Counted from the stretch's first letter, positions 1 to 8,797 are shown. The stretch is 41,747 bases of DNA from Pararobbsia alpina (GCF_902859895.1 NZ_CADIKM010000036.1:1-41747), one strand, 5' to 3'. The notes: a model not told the origin generated them from the sequence alone. Numbers and translations are program-made.

Positions 1-121
1 TCCAGTTGTTCGAATTCCGTTTGCGTCCAAGGCGTCGATTCGGTAACCAAGGCGTCCACTCAAAAGCAGAGAGTAAACGCGATCCGCCGCCAGTTTACAA
101 GCGCCGCTCTAGGTCATTGAA

Positions 122-364
122 AGTAAACACGCTTTTTCGCGACCGAGACTCGCCAGTCAAGATGTGTATAACGAGATGCGTCCTACGTCCTCGGTCGAAG
201 ACGATGGTTGGCTGCTCGTCTGTGTCTATCGTCACGCAACGGACACCAGTGATCTAGTCATTCTCGACGGCAAGAATATAGAAAGCACACCTATCGCGAC
301 AGTACCGCTGCCTAGACGAATTCCCGCTGGATTTCACGGGGCATGGTTGTCAAAAGACTGCTAG
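122..364 (+). pseudogene. C-terminal remnant of a carotenoid oxygenase / lignostilbene dioxygenase
   Basis: The frame ending at the TAG before position 365 reads EDDGWLLVCVYRHATDTSDL, then LVILDG and ATVPLPRRIPAGFHGAWL. This is the characteristic end of carotenoid cleavage oxygenases (family pattern: EDDGWLL, then LVILDA, then LP.RVP.GFHG.W, including the last iron-ligand histidine in GFHG). Only about 60-80 residues survive of a family normally 450-500 long. The frame is blocked by stops just upstream, near 119-124, and no ribosome binding site is seen. A further stretch in another frame from about position 3 (QLFEF) may be more of the same decayed gene, but this is weak. I call it a dead fragment, probably also cut by the window start. 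Confidence 0.65.
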
Positions 365-534
365 GTTGCCGCGACAGTCTCCCTCGCTGCGATGTATGCT
401 GGCCGGCAGCGGCGAGTCCTTGAATGGCTGTTCATGAGAAAAATGAAAGGGCAACCTAAAGGTCCGCTCTTGGCCGCATCCGGAACTTCGCCACTAGCCA
501 AAGTAAGCACGCCACCCGTTCCCTGCTTTCAGTA
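365..534. other. Non-coding gap after the oxygenase remnant
   Basis: I see no convincing gene, repeat or strong terminator here. It separates the oxygenase remnant from the 3' end of the TetR-family gene. Confidence 0.4.
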
Positions 535-1197
535 TTAGTGTTCCGCCGATTGCTCGAATGCACTGTGGGGACTTCCCTCGCGTTCCAGATAGCCCAAACA
601 CAACGACTCAATATGGCGACGCAGGGACCGGAGCATTGAAGCCGGTGCTTCCCCCTCGATCATCAGACGTGTTGGGCCCGCCATTGCCGCGCTCAACATC
701 CAAGCCGCCATGTTCAGATCTCTGAATTCTGTGTCCAAGGCTGTTTTCAACATCGCGCCAAGCGTTACGCGTCCTCGCTTCTGTGTTTCAAGAATAAGCT
801 CCCGCGAATCAAGTTCACCGGCGACTGCGTAGAGCGCACGCGCTTCATCGATGCGTTCTGTCTTTGCCTGAACGAAAGCATCAACGACTGCGGGCACCAT
901 GATTGCCAACGGCTGGTGGTGTACGGATACCGCTGCCTGCTCCATTCGATCGCCCAGCCTGACCAAATGGCGCTCCAGAACCGCGAAAAGCAGCGCCTGC
1001 TTATGGGGATAGTACTGGTAAAGCGTGCCAACCGAGACGCCGGCGCGTTCGGCTACCCTGATAGTGGTGAGCCGCTGCAGGCCTTCGGCCAGCAAAACCT
1101 GAATAGTGGCATCGAATATCGCATCCACGGTGGCTTGAGAGCGAGCTTGGCGCGGCAGTTTGCGGGGCTTCAGTCCGGTCTTTGCATCAGGAGGCAT
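535..1197 (-). CDS. TetR/AcrR-family transcriptional regulator
   Basis: A 220-residue protein with the standard TetR layout. The N-terminal helix-turn-helix lies at about residues 20-65 (RQARSQATVDAIFDATIQVL, then TIRVAERAGVSVGTLYQYYP), followed by a helical ligand/dimer domain. I use the ATG at 1197 (MPPDAKTG), because the longer reading from 1245 adds a hydrophobic leader that TetR proteins do not have. It is divergent from the aldo/keto reductase gene across about 90 bp, so it probably represses that gene and itself. The C-terminal domain resembles the TetR_C group seen in many Burkholderia regulators, but the ligand cannot be predicted. Confidence 0.88.
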   Translation of the reverse strand: MPPDAKTGLKPRKLPRQARSQATVDAIFDATIQVLLAEGLQRLTTIRVAERAGVSVGTLYQYYPHKQALLFAVLERHLVRLGDRMEQAAVSVHHQPLAIMVPAVVDAFVQAKTERIDEARALYAVAGELDSRELILETQKRGRVTLGAMLKTALDTEFRDLNMAAWMLSAAMAGPTRLMIEGEAPASMLRSLRRHIESLCLGYLEREGSPHSAFEQSAEH

Positions 1198-1288
1198 ATG
1201 CGAATCCACAATCTGAATGATTATTCGTATTATAGACAGTGTCACTTTCCGGTGACGTTTTCACACCTATTGGAATGGGAACATTGCA
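1198..1288. promoter_or_regulatory. Divergent promoter region with short inverted repeats
   Basis: The space between the TetR gene and the reductase gene has two small palindromes. GAAT-GATT-ATTC is at 1215-1226, and GTCAC-(6 nt)-GTGAC is at 1241-1256. An AT-rich TATTAT lies at about 1228-1233. Either palindrome could be a TetR operator. This is inference from position and symmetry only. Confidence 0.35.
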
Positions 1289-2164
1289 ATGATCGACGCA
1301 AGCCGTGCCGGCACCTACCAGTTGGGCGATTCGTCCGTAGCGCGTATGGGCTACGGCGCCATGCAATTGGCAGGACCGAAAGTGTTTGGCCCCCCCAAGG
1401 ACCGCGACGAAGCGATTTCCGTGCTTCGGGAAGCTATCGCCAGCGGTGTGACCCACCTGGATACGAGTGACTTCTACGGCCCTCACGTCACGAACCAGCT
1501 CATTCGGGAAGCGCTCTACCCCTATCGGGAAGGCCTTGTGATTGTCACCAAGGTTGGCGCGAAGCGCGGTCCCGACGCGTCATGGGGCGCGGCTTTTTCG
1601 CCTGCGGAACTGGAATCCGCAGTGCATGACAACCTGCGCAACCTCGGCCTCGATGTTCTGGACGTCGTCAACCTGCGCTTGATGTTCGACGTCGCGGGAC
1701 CTGCTGAAGGTGACATCGAGCAGCCATTGACCGCCCTCGCCGAATTGCAGCAAAAAGGACTCATCCGTCACATCGGGCTCAGTAACGCAACTGCCAAGCA
1801 GGTTTCCCAAGGTCAAACGATCACCCGGATTGTCTGTGTACAGAACCACTACAATCTGGCCCATCGTGCCGACGACTCGCTCATTGATAGTCTGGCGCAG
1901 TCGGGCATCGCTTACGTTCCGTTTTTTCCGCTCGGCGGTTTTTCGCCACTGCAGTCGGAGAATCTAACCGCCGTGGCCGACCAATGTGGCGCGACACCCA
2001 TGCAGGTGGCACTCGTCTGGCTGTTGCAACGGTCACCGAACATTCTTCTCATTCCCGGAACGTCGTCAGTCGCGCATCTGAAACAAAACATCGCTAGCGT
2101 CGGTTTAAACCTCCCGCCGGAAGCGCTTAGAGCACTTGACGAAATGGGTGCCGCGGCAAACTAA
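1289..2164 (+). CDS. pdxI: Aldo/keto reductase, probable pyridoxal reductase (PdxI/YdbC type)
   Basis: A 291-residue protein that closely tracks E. coli YdbC/PdxI along its length: GYGAMQLAGPKVFGPPKDRD, HLDTSDFYGPHVTNQ, YVPFFPLGGF and NILLIPGTSSVAHL are all family signatures. PdxI is an NADPH-dependent reductase that turns pyridoxal into pyridoxine in vitamin B6 salvage. The catalytic Asp58, Tyr63 and Lys88 are present. The usual aldo/keto reductase histidine is replaced by Asn128 in VVNLR, as in YdbC itself. The start ATG is preceded by a purine-rich GGGAA. The gene is divergent from a TetR regulator, so it may be inducible. The family call is firm; the exact substrate rests on similarity recalled from E. 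coli. Confidence 0.88.
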   Translation: MIDASRAGTYQLGDSSVARMGYGAMQLAGPKVFGPPKDRDEAISVLREAIASGVTHLDTSDFYGPHVTNQLIREALYPYREGLVIVTKVGAKRGPDASWGAAFSPAELESAVHDNLRNLGLDVLDVVNLRLMFDVAGPAEGDIEQPLTALAELQQKGLIRHIGLSNATAKQVSQGQTITRIVCVQNHYNLAHRADDSLIDSLAQSGIAYVPFFPLGGFSPLQSENLTAVADQCGATPMQVALVWLLQRSPNILLIPGTSSVAHLKQNIASVGLNLPPEALRALDEMGAAAN

Positions 2165-2241
2165 GACATTCCAAGAACCTGCAAAGGCGCGCTGCGATCA
2201 TTCGATCGCTGACGCGATAGCCAGCATCGTCAAGGCTTCGT

Positions 2242-2266
2242 GGCCAGCGCCATTGAATGGCTGGCC
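2242..2266. terminator. Hairpin between convergent genes
   Basis: GGCCA and GCCAT pair with ATGGC and TGGCC around a TGA loop, with a 2-nt bulge. This gives a 10-bp stem between the 3' ends of the aldo/keto reductase gene and the porin gene. There is no long T-run on either side, so it may be a Rho-independent-like or merely protective hairpin. Confidence 0.35.
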
Positions 2267-2332
2267 GAACCGCCGCGCCTGCGCTTCTTTGCAATCAGGA
2301 TTTCCTTTTTAGCCGCGATTTCGGCATCAGCA

Positions 2333-3490
2333 TCAAAACCGTGTTCGCGACCCTACGGTAGCGACAATCTGATTGCCGGTTGAGGACGCACCGCCCGACG
2401 TATTGACGAATGCGACGTAGTTCTTGCCCGACACGTGCTGATACATGCTTTCCAGGTAAACGTCCGTACTCTTCGAGAGAAAATACAGGACCTGGGCATT
2501 GAGCTGGTTCCACTTCGAATCGGCCCCGTAGGTCGTGGTGTCGGTCACATGGCCGTCGGTATACGTGTACCCGATGCCGACCTTCAGGCTTGGCGTCAGC
2601 GAGTATTTGCCGTTCACTTCGTAGTTGTCGAAACGAAGGTTACCGCCGGCCGAGCCGAACGCTTCCGTGCCCTCGAACTCGCTGTGCGAATAAACGAAGC
2701 CGACCACCGCCGAACCCAAGGTGTAATTCAGGCCGGCCGCCGCCACGCGTTGCACGTCCGCGCCAAGCAGGAAGCCGCCGGTACCGTTGGCGGTCGATTC
2801 GGCTACGTCAATGGCCCCGGTTGTGTTCGTGCTGTTCGAGCCGTCAAGCTGCAAGTAGCTGACACCCACATTCAACGGACCGGAGCCGTAGCTTGCGCCA
2901 ACGCTGTAGACACGATTCGCGTCGAACTCCGAGCTGTTGGAGAAACCGTAGAGCGTGCCGAACTTGAAGCCATCGAAGTTACTGCTGGCGAACTTGACCG
3001 AGTTGTTGATGCGAACCGAGTAGTCGAGGTTGTCGTTGTCGAACGGATGCGCGAAGCCAGTCTTGCCGAAGTCATACGCCACGTCGGACAGCGGTGCGAC
3101 GTAGTCGATCCCTTCGTCATACTGCCGGCCGAGCGTGATGGTTCCCCACTGATCGTCGCGTATGCCGACATACGTTTGGCGCCCGAAAAGCCGGCCGTCC
3201 TGGCCAAGCTTGCCATTCTGGACGCTGAATCCGTTCTCGAGTTTGAAGATCGCCGTGACGCCACCGCCGAGATCCTCGCTGCCGCGTATGCCGAACTGGC
3301 TCCCGTTGGTGTTGCCGCTGGTCGCCTGGTAAAGCGGGCCCTGCGTCGCCCCGTGTTTTACGTTGTTGGTGTACATCAGGCCCGCATCGATCGAGCCATA
3401 CAGCGTGACCGAGTTCTGTGCATGGGCGAGCGAGACGCTCAGGCTGCCGATCACGGCCAGGCCCATAACTTTCTTATTCAACATTGTCAT
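2333..3490 (-). CDS. Outer-membrane general porin (Gram-negative Porin_4 / OmpC-like)
   Basis: A 385-residue beta-barrel trimeric porin. The N-terminus MTMLNKKVMGLAVIGSLSVS is a signal peptide with a cleavage site near AHA/QNSVTLYGSID. The mature start SVTLYGSIDAGL is typical of betaproteobacterial porins. Inside are DLGGGVTAIFKLE, GRQTYVGI and many alternating-hydrophobicity strands, and the last residue is Phe (VGSRTRF), as required for outer-membrane assembly. I chose the ATG at 3490; the ATG at 3484 is equally possible, and the longer reading to 3577 would spoil the signal peptide. It stands alone, with about 375 bp of gene-free sequence upstream. Solute specificity cannot be read from the sequence. 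Confidence 0.92.
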   Translation of the reverse strand: MTMLNKKVMGLAVIGSLSVSLAHAQNSVTLYGSIDAGLMYTNNVKHGATQGPLYQATSGNTNGSQFGIRGSEDLGGGVTAIFKLENGFSVQNGKLGQDGRLFGRQTYVGIRDDQWGTITLGRQYDEGIDYVAPLSDVAYDFGKTGFAHPFDNDNLDYSVRINNSVKFASSNFDGFKFGTLYGFSNSSEFDANRVYSVGASYGSGPLNVGVSYLQLDGSNSTNTTGAIDVAESTANGTGGFLLGADVQRVAAAGLNYTLGSAVVGFVYSHSEFEGTEAFGSAGGNLRFDNYEVNGKYSLTPSLKVGIGYTYTDGHVTDTTTYGADSKWNQLNAQVLYFLSKSTDVYLESMYQHVSGKNYVAFVNTSGGASSTGNQIVATVGSRTRF

Positions 3491-3865
3491 TGCGTGTAAA
3501 TCAGTGCGTGTACAAAACCTCGCTCCGTTTTTGGACCTTCTTATAGCCAATGACGAGGTATCGTTCAAAACGTGCACGAAGGCTGGTCAGAAGCGTCTTC
3601 AACGGCGCGGGACAGGCAATGTAACGGCGCGTGCGCTCAAGGGGAACGAAGCAGATTCGCTATGGATATATGCTCACGTGATAATCGCGATGCCGTACCG
3701 GACAGGTTCGTAAGGAAGCGCACCCAAGCCGGGGGTGGCTTGGTGGTGACCGGGCTAGTCAAGGCGTGTGAGCTTTAAAGCGTTTTTCAGATCGGCGCAG
3801 CAAGTCACTACTCTGGTCACGCTCACCCGTAGGGCGGACTGGCTATCAGCACGTCGCCAACATAC
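3491..3865. other. Gene-free interval upstream of the porin gene
   Basis: About 375 bp between the porin start and the 3' end of the membrane-protein gene. I find no coding signature. It must hold the porin promoter, but I cannot place -35/-10 boxes with confidence. Confidence 0.4.
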
Positions 3866-5425
3866 TCAGTGGCATTGCCGATTCTCATATAGCGACCAGC
3901 TGCCGCTCTTTTCCACCAGGGTCAACGGGCAAAGACGGTTGGTCAACAATGCAGGCGGCAGCGATCCGGACTCACGGACAAAGAAGTAGCGGTAGTCCGC
4001 TCCGCGGTCGTTTTTCCAGTTGAATGCGCCCGGCATCCAGGAGAGCCGATCGGGCGCCTCCCGCAAGGTATGCCGCTCTCGGTACCGCACGATCTGCGGC
4101 AGGAATTCCGCGAAATTGAAATCGACGAGCCCCTGCTTGTCGGCCTGGTACCACGCCGCGTAGTGCATGTACGCGACCGGATTGTCCGCGGCTGGGCTAC
4201 GCGGATCCATCGGGAGCATGAGTGCCCGCTGGGCGGGTTCCGCGGCGGCGAGCACCCGCTCGAAGTTCGCGCTCTCCGTCGCAAATGCCAACGACCGCTT
4301 TGTCTGCAGACTGAAAAATGCGATGCAAATAAGGGCGAGCGCCACCTGACAGGCGAGATCGCGGTGCCGCCTTGCGTCGCGGTCTCTGTCGGAATCTTCG
4401 CGTCGAACGAACAGGAATGCATAGAACGGCAGCACGTATACCGCAAAACGCTCGTAGATGATGCTGGTGTTCATGAGCACTTCAGGCACGAGAAACCAGT
4501 ATGCGAGCAGCACCACCAGAGGCACAAACGCAGCAGGCGACCTGCGATTCAGACGCAGGCCGAGCATGTGCGCCGTGGCCAGCGTAAGCAGAGTGGCGAG
4601 GACCGTCGGCCACTTGTGCGAGAACGCCGCACCCCATGTCGCCATGAAAAGCATGGCGCCGCGGTGGATGAACTGGCCCCCCGGAATGGCCATTTTGTAG
4701 GCCGATTGAGCGTTGTCATTCAAGACGACGTAGGCCACGCTCAGAAGAGCGAAACCAGCGTACGGTATCAGCGCCAGTGCGATTTCCGACAGTCGCCGCC
4801 CCCTGCTGCGTACGAGGACAAACGCTGCACCGATCGCGTTGGCGACCAGAAAAATCAGGCCATGCGCAAAGAACAGGATCACGCCAGCGAGAAGCAGCCA
4901 GCCACCCGTCGAACGGCTTGGACGGTCAGCGTGCTGCAGAGCAAGCAGCAGGTAGAGCAAGCCGAGCGGCACCGCCAAGATGAAGGTGTAGAAACCCCAT
5001 TGATATGAAAGACCGAAGAAGGACGGCACGAACAGCCAGTCGAGCCGCGCATCGCCACCGAAGCGCCGACGCAGCAGCACGCAGGCAAAGACGAATGTGT
5101 AGTAGCTCAGCATCAGAGCCAGCTTGATGGCCGCGGCGACAGGCATCACAAACGAAAACGCCAGCGCCAGACCATAGCCGATCAAGTAGGGCGTAAACAG
5201 ATTGACGGCCAATATCCGCTGCCAGGGCGACTCGCCGAGCAGCATGTCATGCAATGTGGCGATCTGCGCCGCATGCTGCGGGATATCGACCATCGGCGGC
5301 CGAGGTGCGATCCAGAACAGGATGCCGCCATAGAGGACAATTGCAATGAACAGTGCCCGCAGCGTCAGCACGCGGCGTGTGATAGTGATCAGGGCGAATT
5401 GACGATGAAACGAAGTTGTATTCAT
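3866..5425 (-). CDS. Polytopic membrane protein, possibly GT-C-fold glycosyltransferase-like
   Basis: A 519-residue protein with about ten predicted membrane helices. The first lies at about residues 22-40 (LFIAIVLYGGILFW), with others such as GYGLALAFSFVMPVAAAIKL and AGVILFFAHGLIFLVANAIG. A soluble tail of about 130 residues follows. The short loop after helix 1 has acidic and histidine residues (PPMVDIPQHAAQ), the place where GT-C glycosyltransferases and their relatives carry an acidic site; the tail would be periplasmic. A good ribosome site (AGAGAGG) lies about 5 bp before the ATG. I do not recognise the specific family. It may be an uncharacterised glycosyl- or phosphoethanolamine-transferase-like protein. 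It has no operon partner. Confidence 0.75.
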   Translation of the reverse strand: MNTTSFHRQFALITITRRVLTLRALFIAIVLYGGILFWIAPRPPMVDIPQHAAQIATLHDMLLGESPWQRILAVNLFTPYLIGYGLALAFSFVMPVAAAIKLALMLSYYTFVFACVLLRRRFGGDARLDWLFVPSFFGLSYQWGFYTFILAVPLGLLYLLLALQHADRPSRSTGGWLLLAGVILFFAHGLIFLVANAIGAAFVLVRSRGRRLSEIALALIPYAGFALLSVAYVVLNDNAQSAYKMAIPGGQFIHRGAMLFMATWGAAFSHKWPTVLATLLTLATAHMLGLRLNRRSPAAFVPLVVLLAYWFLVPEVLMNTSIIYERFAVYVLPFYAFLFVRREDSDRDRDARRHRDLACQVALALICIAFFSLQTKRSLAFATESANFERVLAAAEPAQRALMLPMDPRSPAADNPVAYMHYAAWYQADKQGLVDFNFAEFLPQIVRYRERHTLREAPDRLSWMPGAFNWKNDRGADYRYFFVRESGSLPPALLTNRLCPLTLVEKSGSWSLYENRQCH

Positions 5426-5500
5426 CGATCCTCTCTCTAACCCATGGAATTCCGGCCGGCTAGCCGGGCGGACTGATTAAAGCGTCATTTCCACGATGAA

Positions 5501-5766
5501 CGGTGGCCGCTGTTTGGCACGACAAAGCGGGGCCGTCGTGACTTCGTCCCTGCGGGACGTGCACTCGAGGCCCTGGTCGCGTCAATGCTAAGCAAGCTGG
5601 CCCGGACACATCGTTCGATTCCGAACACTTGTGGCCATAAGTTACGTGCCTGCTGCCCGCTTGGGAACGCCCCACGCGAGCGGTCCACATCGTCCGATTG
5701 CCCGGAGCACGGCCCAGCGCCAAGCTGCGCCGTTTCCTCGACTTCGTGGTGGCGCGACTGGGATAG
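5501..5766 (+). pseudogene. Collapsed LysR-type regulator gene
   Basis: Two pieces of a LysR protein lie close together in different frames. From 5501 the frame reads PLFGTTKRGRRDFVPAGRAL, matching the end of the LysR helix-turn-helix domain (family pattern LF.R..R...LT.AGRALL). From 5641 the next frame reads LLPAWERPTRAVHIV and then AKLRRFLDFVVARLG before a TAG, a classical LysR C-terminus. About 200 intervening residues are missing. The gene has lost its start and its effector domain and is out of frame, so it cannot work. It sits just downstream of the class II aldolase gene, on the opposite strand, and may once have regulated that gene. Confidence 0.7.
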
Positions 5767-5800
5767 CGGCTGTTCAAGCAAGCTGGAGCCGCCGCAGCGC

Positions 5801-6571
5801 TCACTGCACCAGGTCGGCATCGCTCAGGATGATTTCGTCCCACAGCGTCTGAAACGATAGCCAACCAAAGTGCGGCGATCCCAGCACCGAAGCCAGCCAT
5901 CTCGCATCATCGGGCGCCCACAGTGAAGGCTCGCCGTAGGCCTGGGCCATCAGTTGCGCTTCGCAGCAGCGGTTCATCAACACGAACCACCATGCCGCCT
6001 CATCCACCGTCTGTCCGGTTGTGAAGATGCCGTGGCCTGCGTGGATCGCCACCCGCTTGTCACCGAAGCCTGCGGCAAAGTGTGCTGCCGCGGCCGGGTC
6101 CCGCACGACACGAGGCTCGAGGATCAGTGCCTGCTGCTCGAAGAAGATGCATGCGTCTTGTGTGATCGGATCGAGCAGCCGCTCGAATGCGGACCACGTC
6201 GAGGCGTGCAGAGCGTGCGCGTGACACATCGCCATGACCTCGGGCCGTGCCTGATGGACGGCCGTGTGCAGCAGCAGCCCGACCGGGTTCACCATTCCGC
6301 TGCCGTGTACGACCTGGCCTTGTTGATTCACCTGCACCAAGTGCGAGACGCGGACCTGGTGCATGGGGACGCCGACCGGGTTTACCCAGAAATGGTCCGA
6401 CAGTTCGGGATCGCGCACGGTGACGTGGCCCAGCAGGCCTTCAGAGTAGCCGCGCCGGCCGAAGATGCGGCAAGTTGCCGCCAGCCGCTGCAGCGCGTGT
6501 GCTCGCTCGGCGTCCTTGGTCTCGAACACCGGCTGGGAGCGGCTTGCAAAGCTCTGGACATTGATCTGCAT
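5801..6571 (-). CDS. Class II aldolase/adducin family protein
   Basis: A 256-residue cytoplasmic metal-dependent aldolase-like protein. The zinc-binding HAH is in MAMCHAHALHAS (about residue 120-130), and a third ligand histidine lies in AIHAGHGIFTTG (about residue 185). The position of the catalytic glutamate of fuculose-phosphate aldolase is occupied by the NPVGLLLH motif typical of the adducin-like branch, so the reaction may differ from classical sugar-phosphate cleavage. The start at 6571 is supported by a strong AGGGAGGATAG just upstream, which excludes the longer reading from 6604. It is divergent from the sugar ABC importer genes, suggesting a shared sugar or sugar-acid pathway. The substrate is unknown. 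Confidence 0.88.
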   Translation of the reverse strand: MQINVQSFASRSQPVFETKDAERAHALQRLAATCRIFGRRGYSEGLLGHVTVRDPELSDHFWVNPVGVPMHQVRVSHLVQVNQQGQVVHGSGMVNPVGLLLHTAVHQARPEVMAMCHAHALHASTWSAFERLLDPITQDACIFFEQQALILEPRVVRDPAAAAHFAAGFGDKRVAIHAGHGIFTTGQTVDEAAWWFVLMNRCCEAQLMAQAYGEPSLWAPDDARWLASVLGSPHFGWLSFQTLWDEIILSDADLVQ

Positions 6572-6709
6572 ATCACTATCCTCCCTGAGGGCACGTTGCC
6601 GCAACTGGGTCTCGCCAATCTTGAGTATGGCCTGACGCCGCAGATCGGTCTATCCACGACGCGTGCTGGCCCCATTGGGCCGCAGATGAACCGGGTGACC
6701 GAAGGAGGC

Positions 6710-6736
6710 TTGCTAAAAGCGCCATCGTGCTATAAA
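6710..6736 (+). promoter_or_regulatory. Possible promoter for the sugar ABC importer genes
   Basis: TTGCTA at 6710-6715 and TATAAA at 6731-6736 are separated by 15 bp, shorter than the usual 16-18 bp. They lie about 75 bp before the ATPase start in the divergent space with the aldolase gene. This is weak support based on box similarity only. Confidence 0.3.
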
Positions 6737-6808
6737 AACAAGCTAGCATGTCTACTGGTCGCCCGGCCGAAGAAATGGGCGGCACCACTGGAGCGAGCGC
6801 GACAGTCC

Positions 6809-7549
6809 ATGAGTCTTTTAGAGCTCAGAGGCATTTCCAAGCACTTCGGCGCCATTCACGCCCTGACCGATCTGACGTTCAGTCTGGAGCCGGGCCAGGT
6901 GGTCGGGCTCATGGGCGACAACGGGGCCGGGAAATCGACGCTGGTGAAGGTCATTGCCGGTAACTTTCCCCCCTCGCACGGCAAAATCCTCATCGACGGT
7001 AAACCGGTGCATTTCAGCAAGCCGGTCGACGCCCGCGCTCAGGGAATCGAAGTCGTCTATCAGGAGCTCGCGCTCTGCAACAATCTCACGGCGGCGGCAA
7101 ACGTCTTCCTCGGGCGTGAGCCACGGATCGGTTTCGGACCCATCCGCATTCTCGATCACGCGACCATGTATCGGCGCGCCGGCGAGCTTTTCAAACAACT
7201 GAAATCCGAAACGCGTCCCCGTGATCTCGTCCGACAGATGTCGGGAGGTCAGCGACAGGCTGTGGCGATCGCTCGCACGCGCCTCTCCGAGGCGCGGCTC
7301 GTCATCATGGACGAGCCGACGGCATCGATCAGCGTCCGGCAGGTGGCGGAGGTGCTCAACCTCATCAAACGCCTGTCCGAACATGGAATCGCAGTCATTC
7401 TCGTCAGCCACCGCATGCCCGACGTTTTCGACGTCGCCCACCGCGTGGTCGTCATGCGGCGTGGACGCAAGGTCGCGGACAAGAAGACCGAAGCGTCCTC
7501 TGCGGAAGAAGTAACCGGCCTCATCACCGGAGCAATCGCCACCGCCTGA
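6809..7549 (+). CDS. Sugar ABC importer, ATP-binding protein (FrcA-like single-domain)
   Basis: A 246-residue ABC ATPase. Walker A is GDNGAGKST (about residue 37), the Q-loop YQELALC, the signature MSGGQRQAVAIAR, Walker B LVIMDEPTAS and the H-loop ILVSHRM. It has a single nucleotide-binding domain, unlike the double-domain RbsA/XylG type, which is the FrcA pattern (fructose importer of rhizobia). I start at the ATG of MSLLELRG because the reading continues far upstream in frame across the divergent aldolase gene. It is followed after 25 bp by the permease gene. The transported sugar is not certain. Confidence 0.9.
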   Translation: MSLLELRGISKHFGAIHALTDLTFSLEPGQVVGLMGDNGAGKSTLVKVIAGNFPPSHGKILIDGKPVHFSKPVDARAQGIEVVYQELALCNNLTAAANVFLGREPRIGFGPIRILDHATMYRRAGELFKQLKSETRPRDLVRQMSGGQRQAVAIARTRLSEARLVIMDEPTASISVRQVAEVLNLIKRLSEHGIAVILVSHRMPDVFDVAHRVVVMRRGRKVADKKTEASSAEEVTGLITGAIATA

Positions 7550-7574
7550 ACCTGCCTTGCACGGGAGACCGAAA

Positions 7575-8600
7575 TTGAACGATGCGCCGGAAAGGCCCGC
7601 CTCAATGCCGACTTTGCTTGATGAGCCGCAAGCCGAGAAGACCCATACCCGCTGGACGGGGCTTCTCGCGAGTCAGGTGTTCTGGGTGGTGCTGGCCACT
7701 ATCGTCGCCTGCATCCTGCTCTCGTTCGTCACCTCGACGTTTGCGACGCAGCAGAACCTTTTCAACGTCACGCGCAACTTCGCCTTCGTCGCAATCGTCG
7801 CGCTCGGCATGATGGCCGTGATCGTCACGGGCGGCATCGATATTTCGGTTGGCTCGACGATCGGCCTCAGCGGTATCGTCGTCTCGGTGGTCATGAATGC
7901 CGGCTATCCGATCTGGGCCGGCATCGGCATGGGGCTCTTGACCGCAGGGCTCGTCGGCCTCGTGAACGGTCTGCTCATCGCCTATCTCGACATGCAGCCT
8001 TTCGTCGTGACGCTCGGCATGCTGAGCGTCGGCCGTAGCCTCGCGCTGGTGTTCTCCGGCAGCCGGACCATTTTCGATTTTGGTCCCGACGGGAGCAAGC
8101 TCCTTGCGCTCGGCGGCGGCAAGACCTTCGGCCTCGCCAATCCGGTGTGGTTCCTGATCGTCCTCGCCGTGCTGTTCTGGTTCGCTTTTGCCTGGACGCG
8201 CTGGGGCCGCTACGTCTTCGCGGTCGGCGGCAACCGCCATGCGGCGAATCTCACCGGCGTTCCGGTGCGTCGCGTCATCTGCTCCGTCTATGTGCTCGCC
8301 GGCCTCATGGCGGGCGTTGCGGCGATCCTCGAAGTCGGCTGGCTCGGCGCGGTGACGACCGGCCTTGGCACGGGCGACGAATTGCGCGTGATCGCCGCGA
8401 CCGTGATCGGCGGCACCAATCTCATGGGCGGCGTCGGCAGCGCCTTCGGGACCGTAGTCGGCGCCGCACTCATTGAAGTCATCCGCAATAGCCTGATCCT
8501 GCTCGGCGTCGACTCGTTCTGGCAGGGTACGGTCGTGGGTACCTTCATCATCATCGCCGTGCTCTTCAACCGGCTCGGCGGCGAGCGGCAGGGAGATTGA
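7575..8600 (+). CDS. Sugar ABC importer permease (FrcC/RbsC-like)
   Basis: A 341-residue inner-membrane permease of the BPD_transp_2 type (ribose/fructose/xylose importers), with about 8-10 helices. Family hallmarks are GGIDISVGSTIGLSGI, TLGMLSVGRSLALV, GGNRHAANLTGVPV and VIGGTNLMGGVGS, which includes the contact loop to the ATPase. The TTG at 7575 has a GGGAGA at a good distance; the ATG at 7605 (MPTLLDEP) is an alternative start. It lies directly after the ATPase gene. The binding-protein gene follows only after a 400-bp interval with a strong hairpin and four tandem palindromes. Confidence 0.92.
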   Translation: MNDAPERPASMPTLLDEPQAEKTHTRWTGLLASQVFWVVLATIVACILLSFVTSTFATQQNLFNVTRNFAFVAIVALGMMAVIVTGGIDISVGSTIGLSGIVVSVVMNAGYPIWAGIGMGLLTAGLVGLVNGLLIAYLDMQPFVVTLGMLSVGRSLALVFSGSRTIFDFGPDGSKLLALGGGKTFGLANPVWFLIVLAVLFWFAFAWTRWGRYVFAVGGNRHAANLTGVPVRRVICSVYVLAGLMAGVAAILEVGWLGAVTTGLGTGDELRVIAATVIGGTNLMGGVGSAFGTVVGAALIEVIRNSLILLGVDSFWQGTVVGTFIIIAVLFNRLGGERQGD

Positions 8601-8614
8601 AATGTCTTCGGGCG

Positions 8615-8637
8615 CACCGGCCGCACTACGGCCGGTG
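8615..8637 (+). terminator. Perfect 9-bp stem after the permease gene
   Basis: CACCGGCCG pairs perfectly with CGGCCGGTG around the 5-nt loop CACTA, 15 bp after the permease stop codon. There is no U-run, so it may be a partial terminator or an mRNA-end stabiliser that uncouples the binding-protein gene from the two genes before it. Confidence 0.5.
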
Positions 8638-8797
8638 TCTGGGGGGCGACCGGACAAGATGCGGAACTGCCCGGCGCTGGTGTTCAAAAGAAGCGCGAGG
8701 TTCCGCGGGAAGGTGAAAGCTCGGATACGGTCTTTCCTTTCGATTTTTACGAAGTTTGTGCAAGCAGACGTGGGCACCGCATTGCCGGCGCCGATAG

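Noticed and set aside
2435-3499. A long open frame (354 codons) on the plus strand across the porin gene
   Set aside because: It is the antisense shadow of the porin gene, has a repetitive charged composition and no recognisable domain.
4070-5008. A 312-codon plus-strand frame opposite the membrane-protein gene
   Set aside because: Arg/His/Gln-rich shadow of a high-GC gene; no domain and no start signal.
5954-6808. Long in-frame extension of the sugar ATPase, upstream of its ATG
   Set aside because: It overlaps the aldolase gene antisense; the ATPase fold starts at MSLLELRG.
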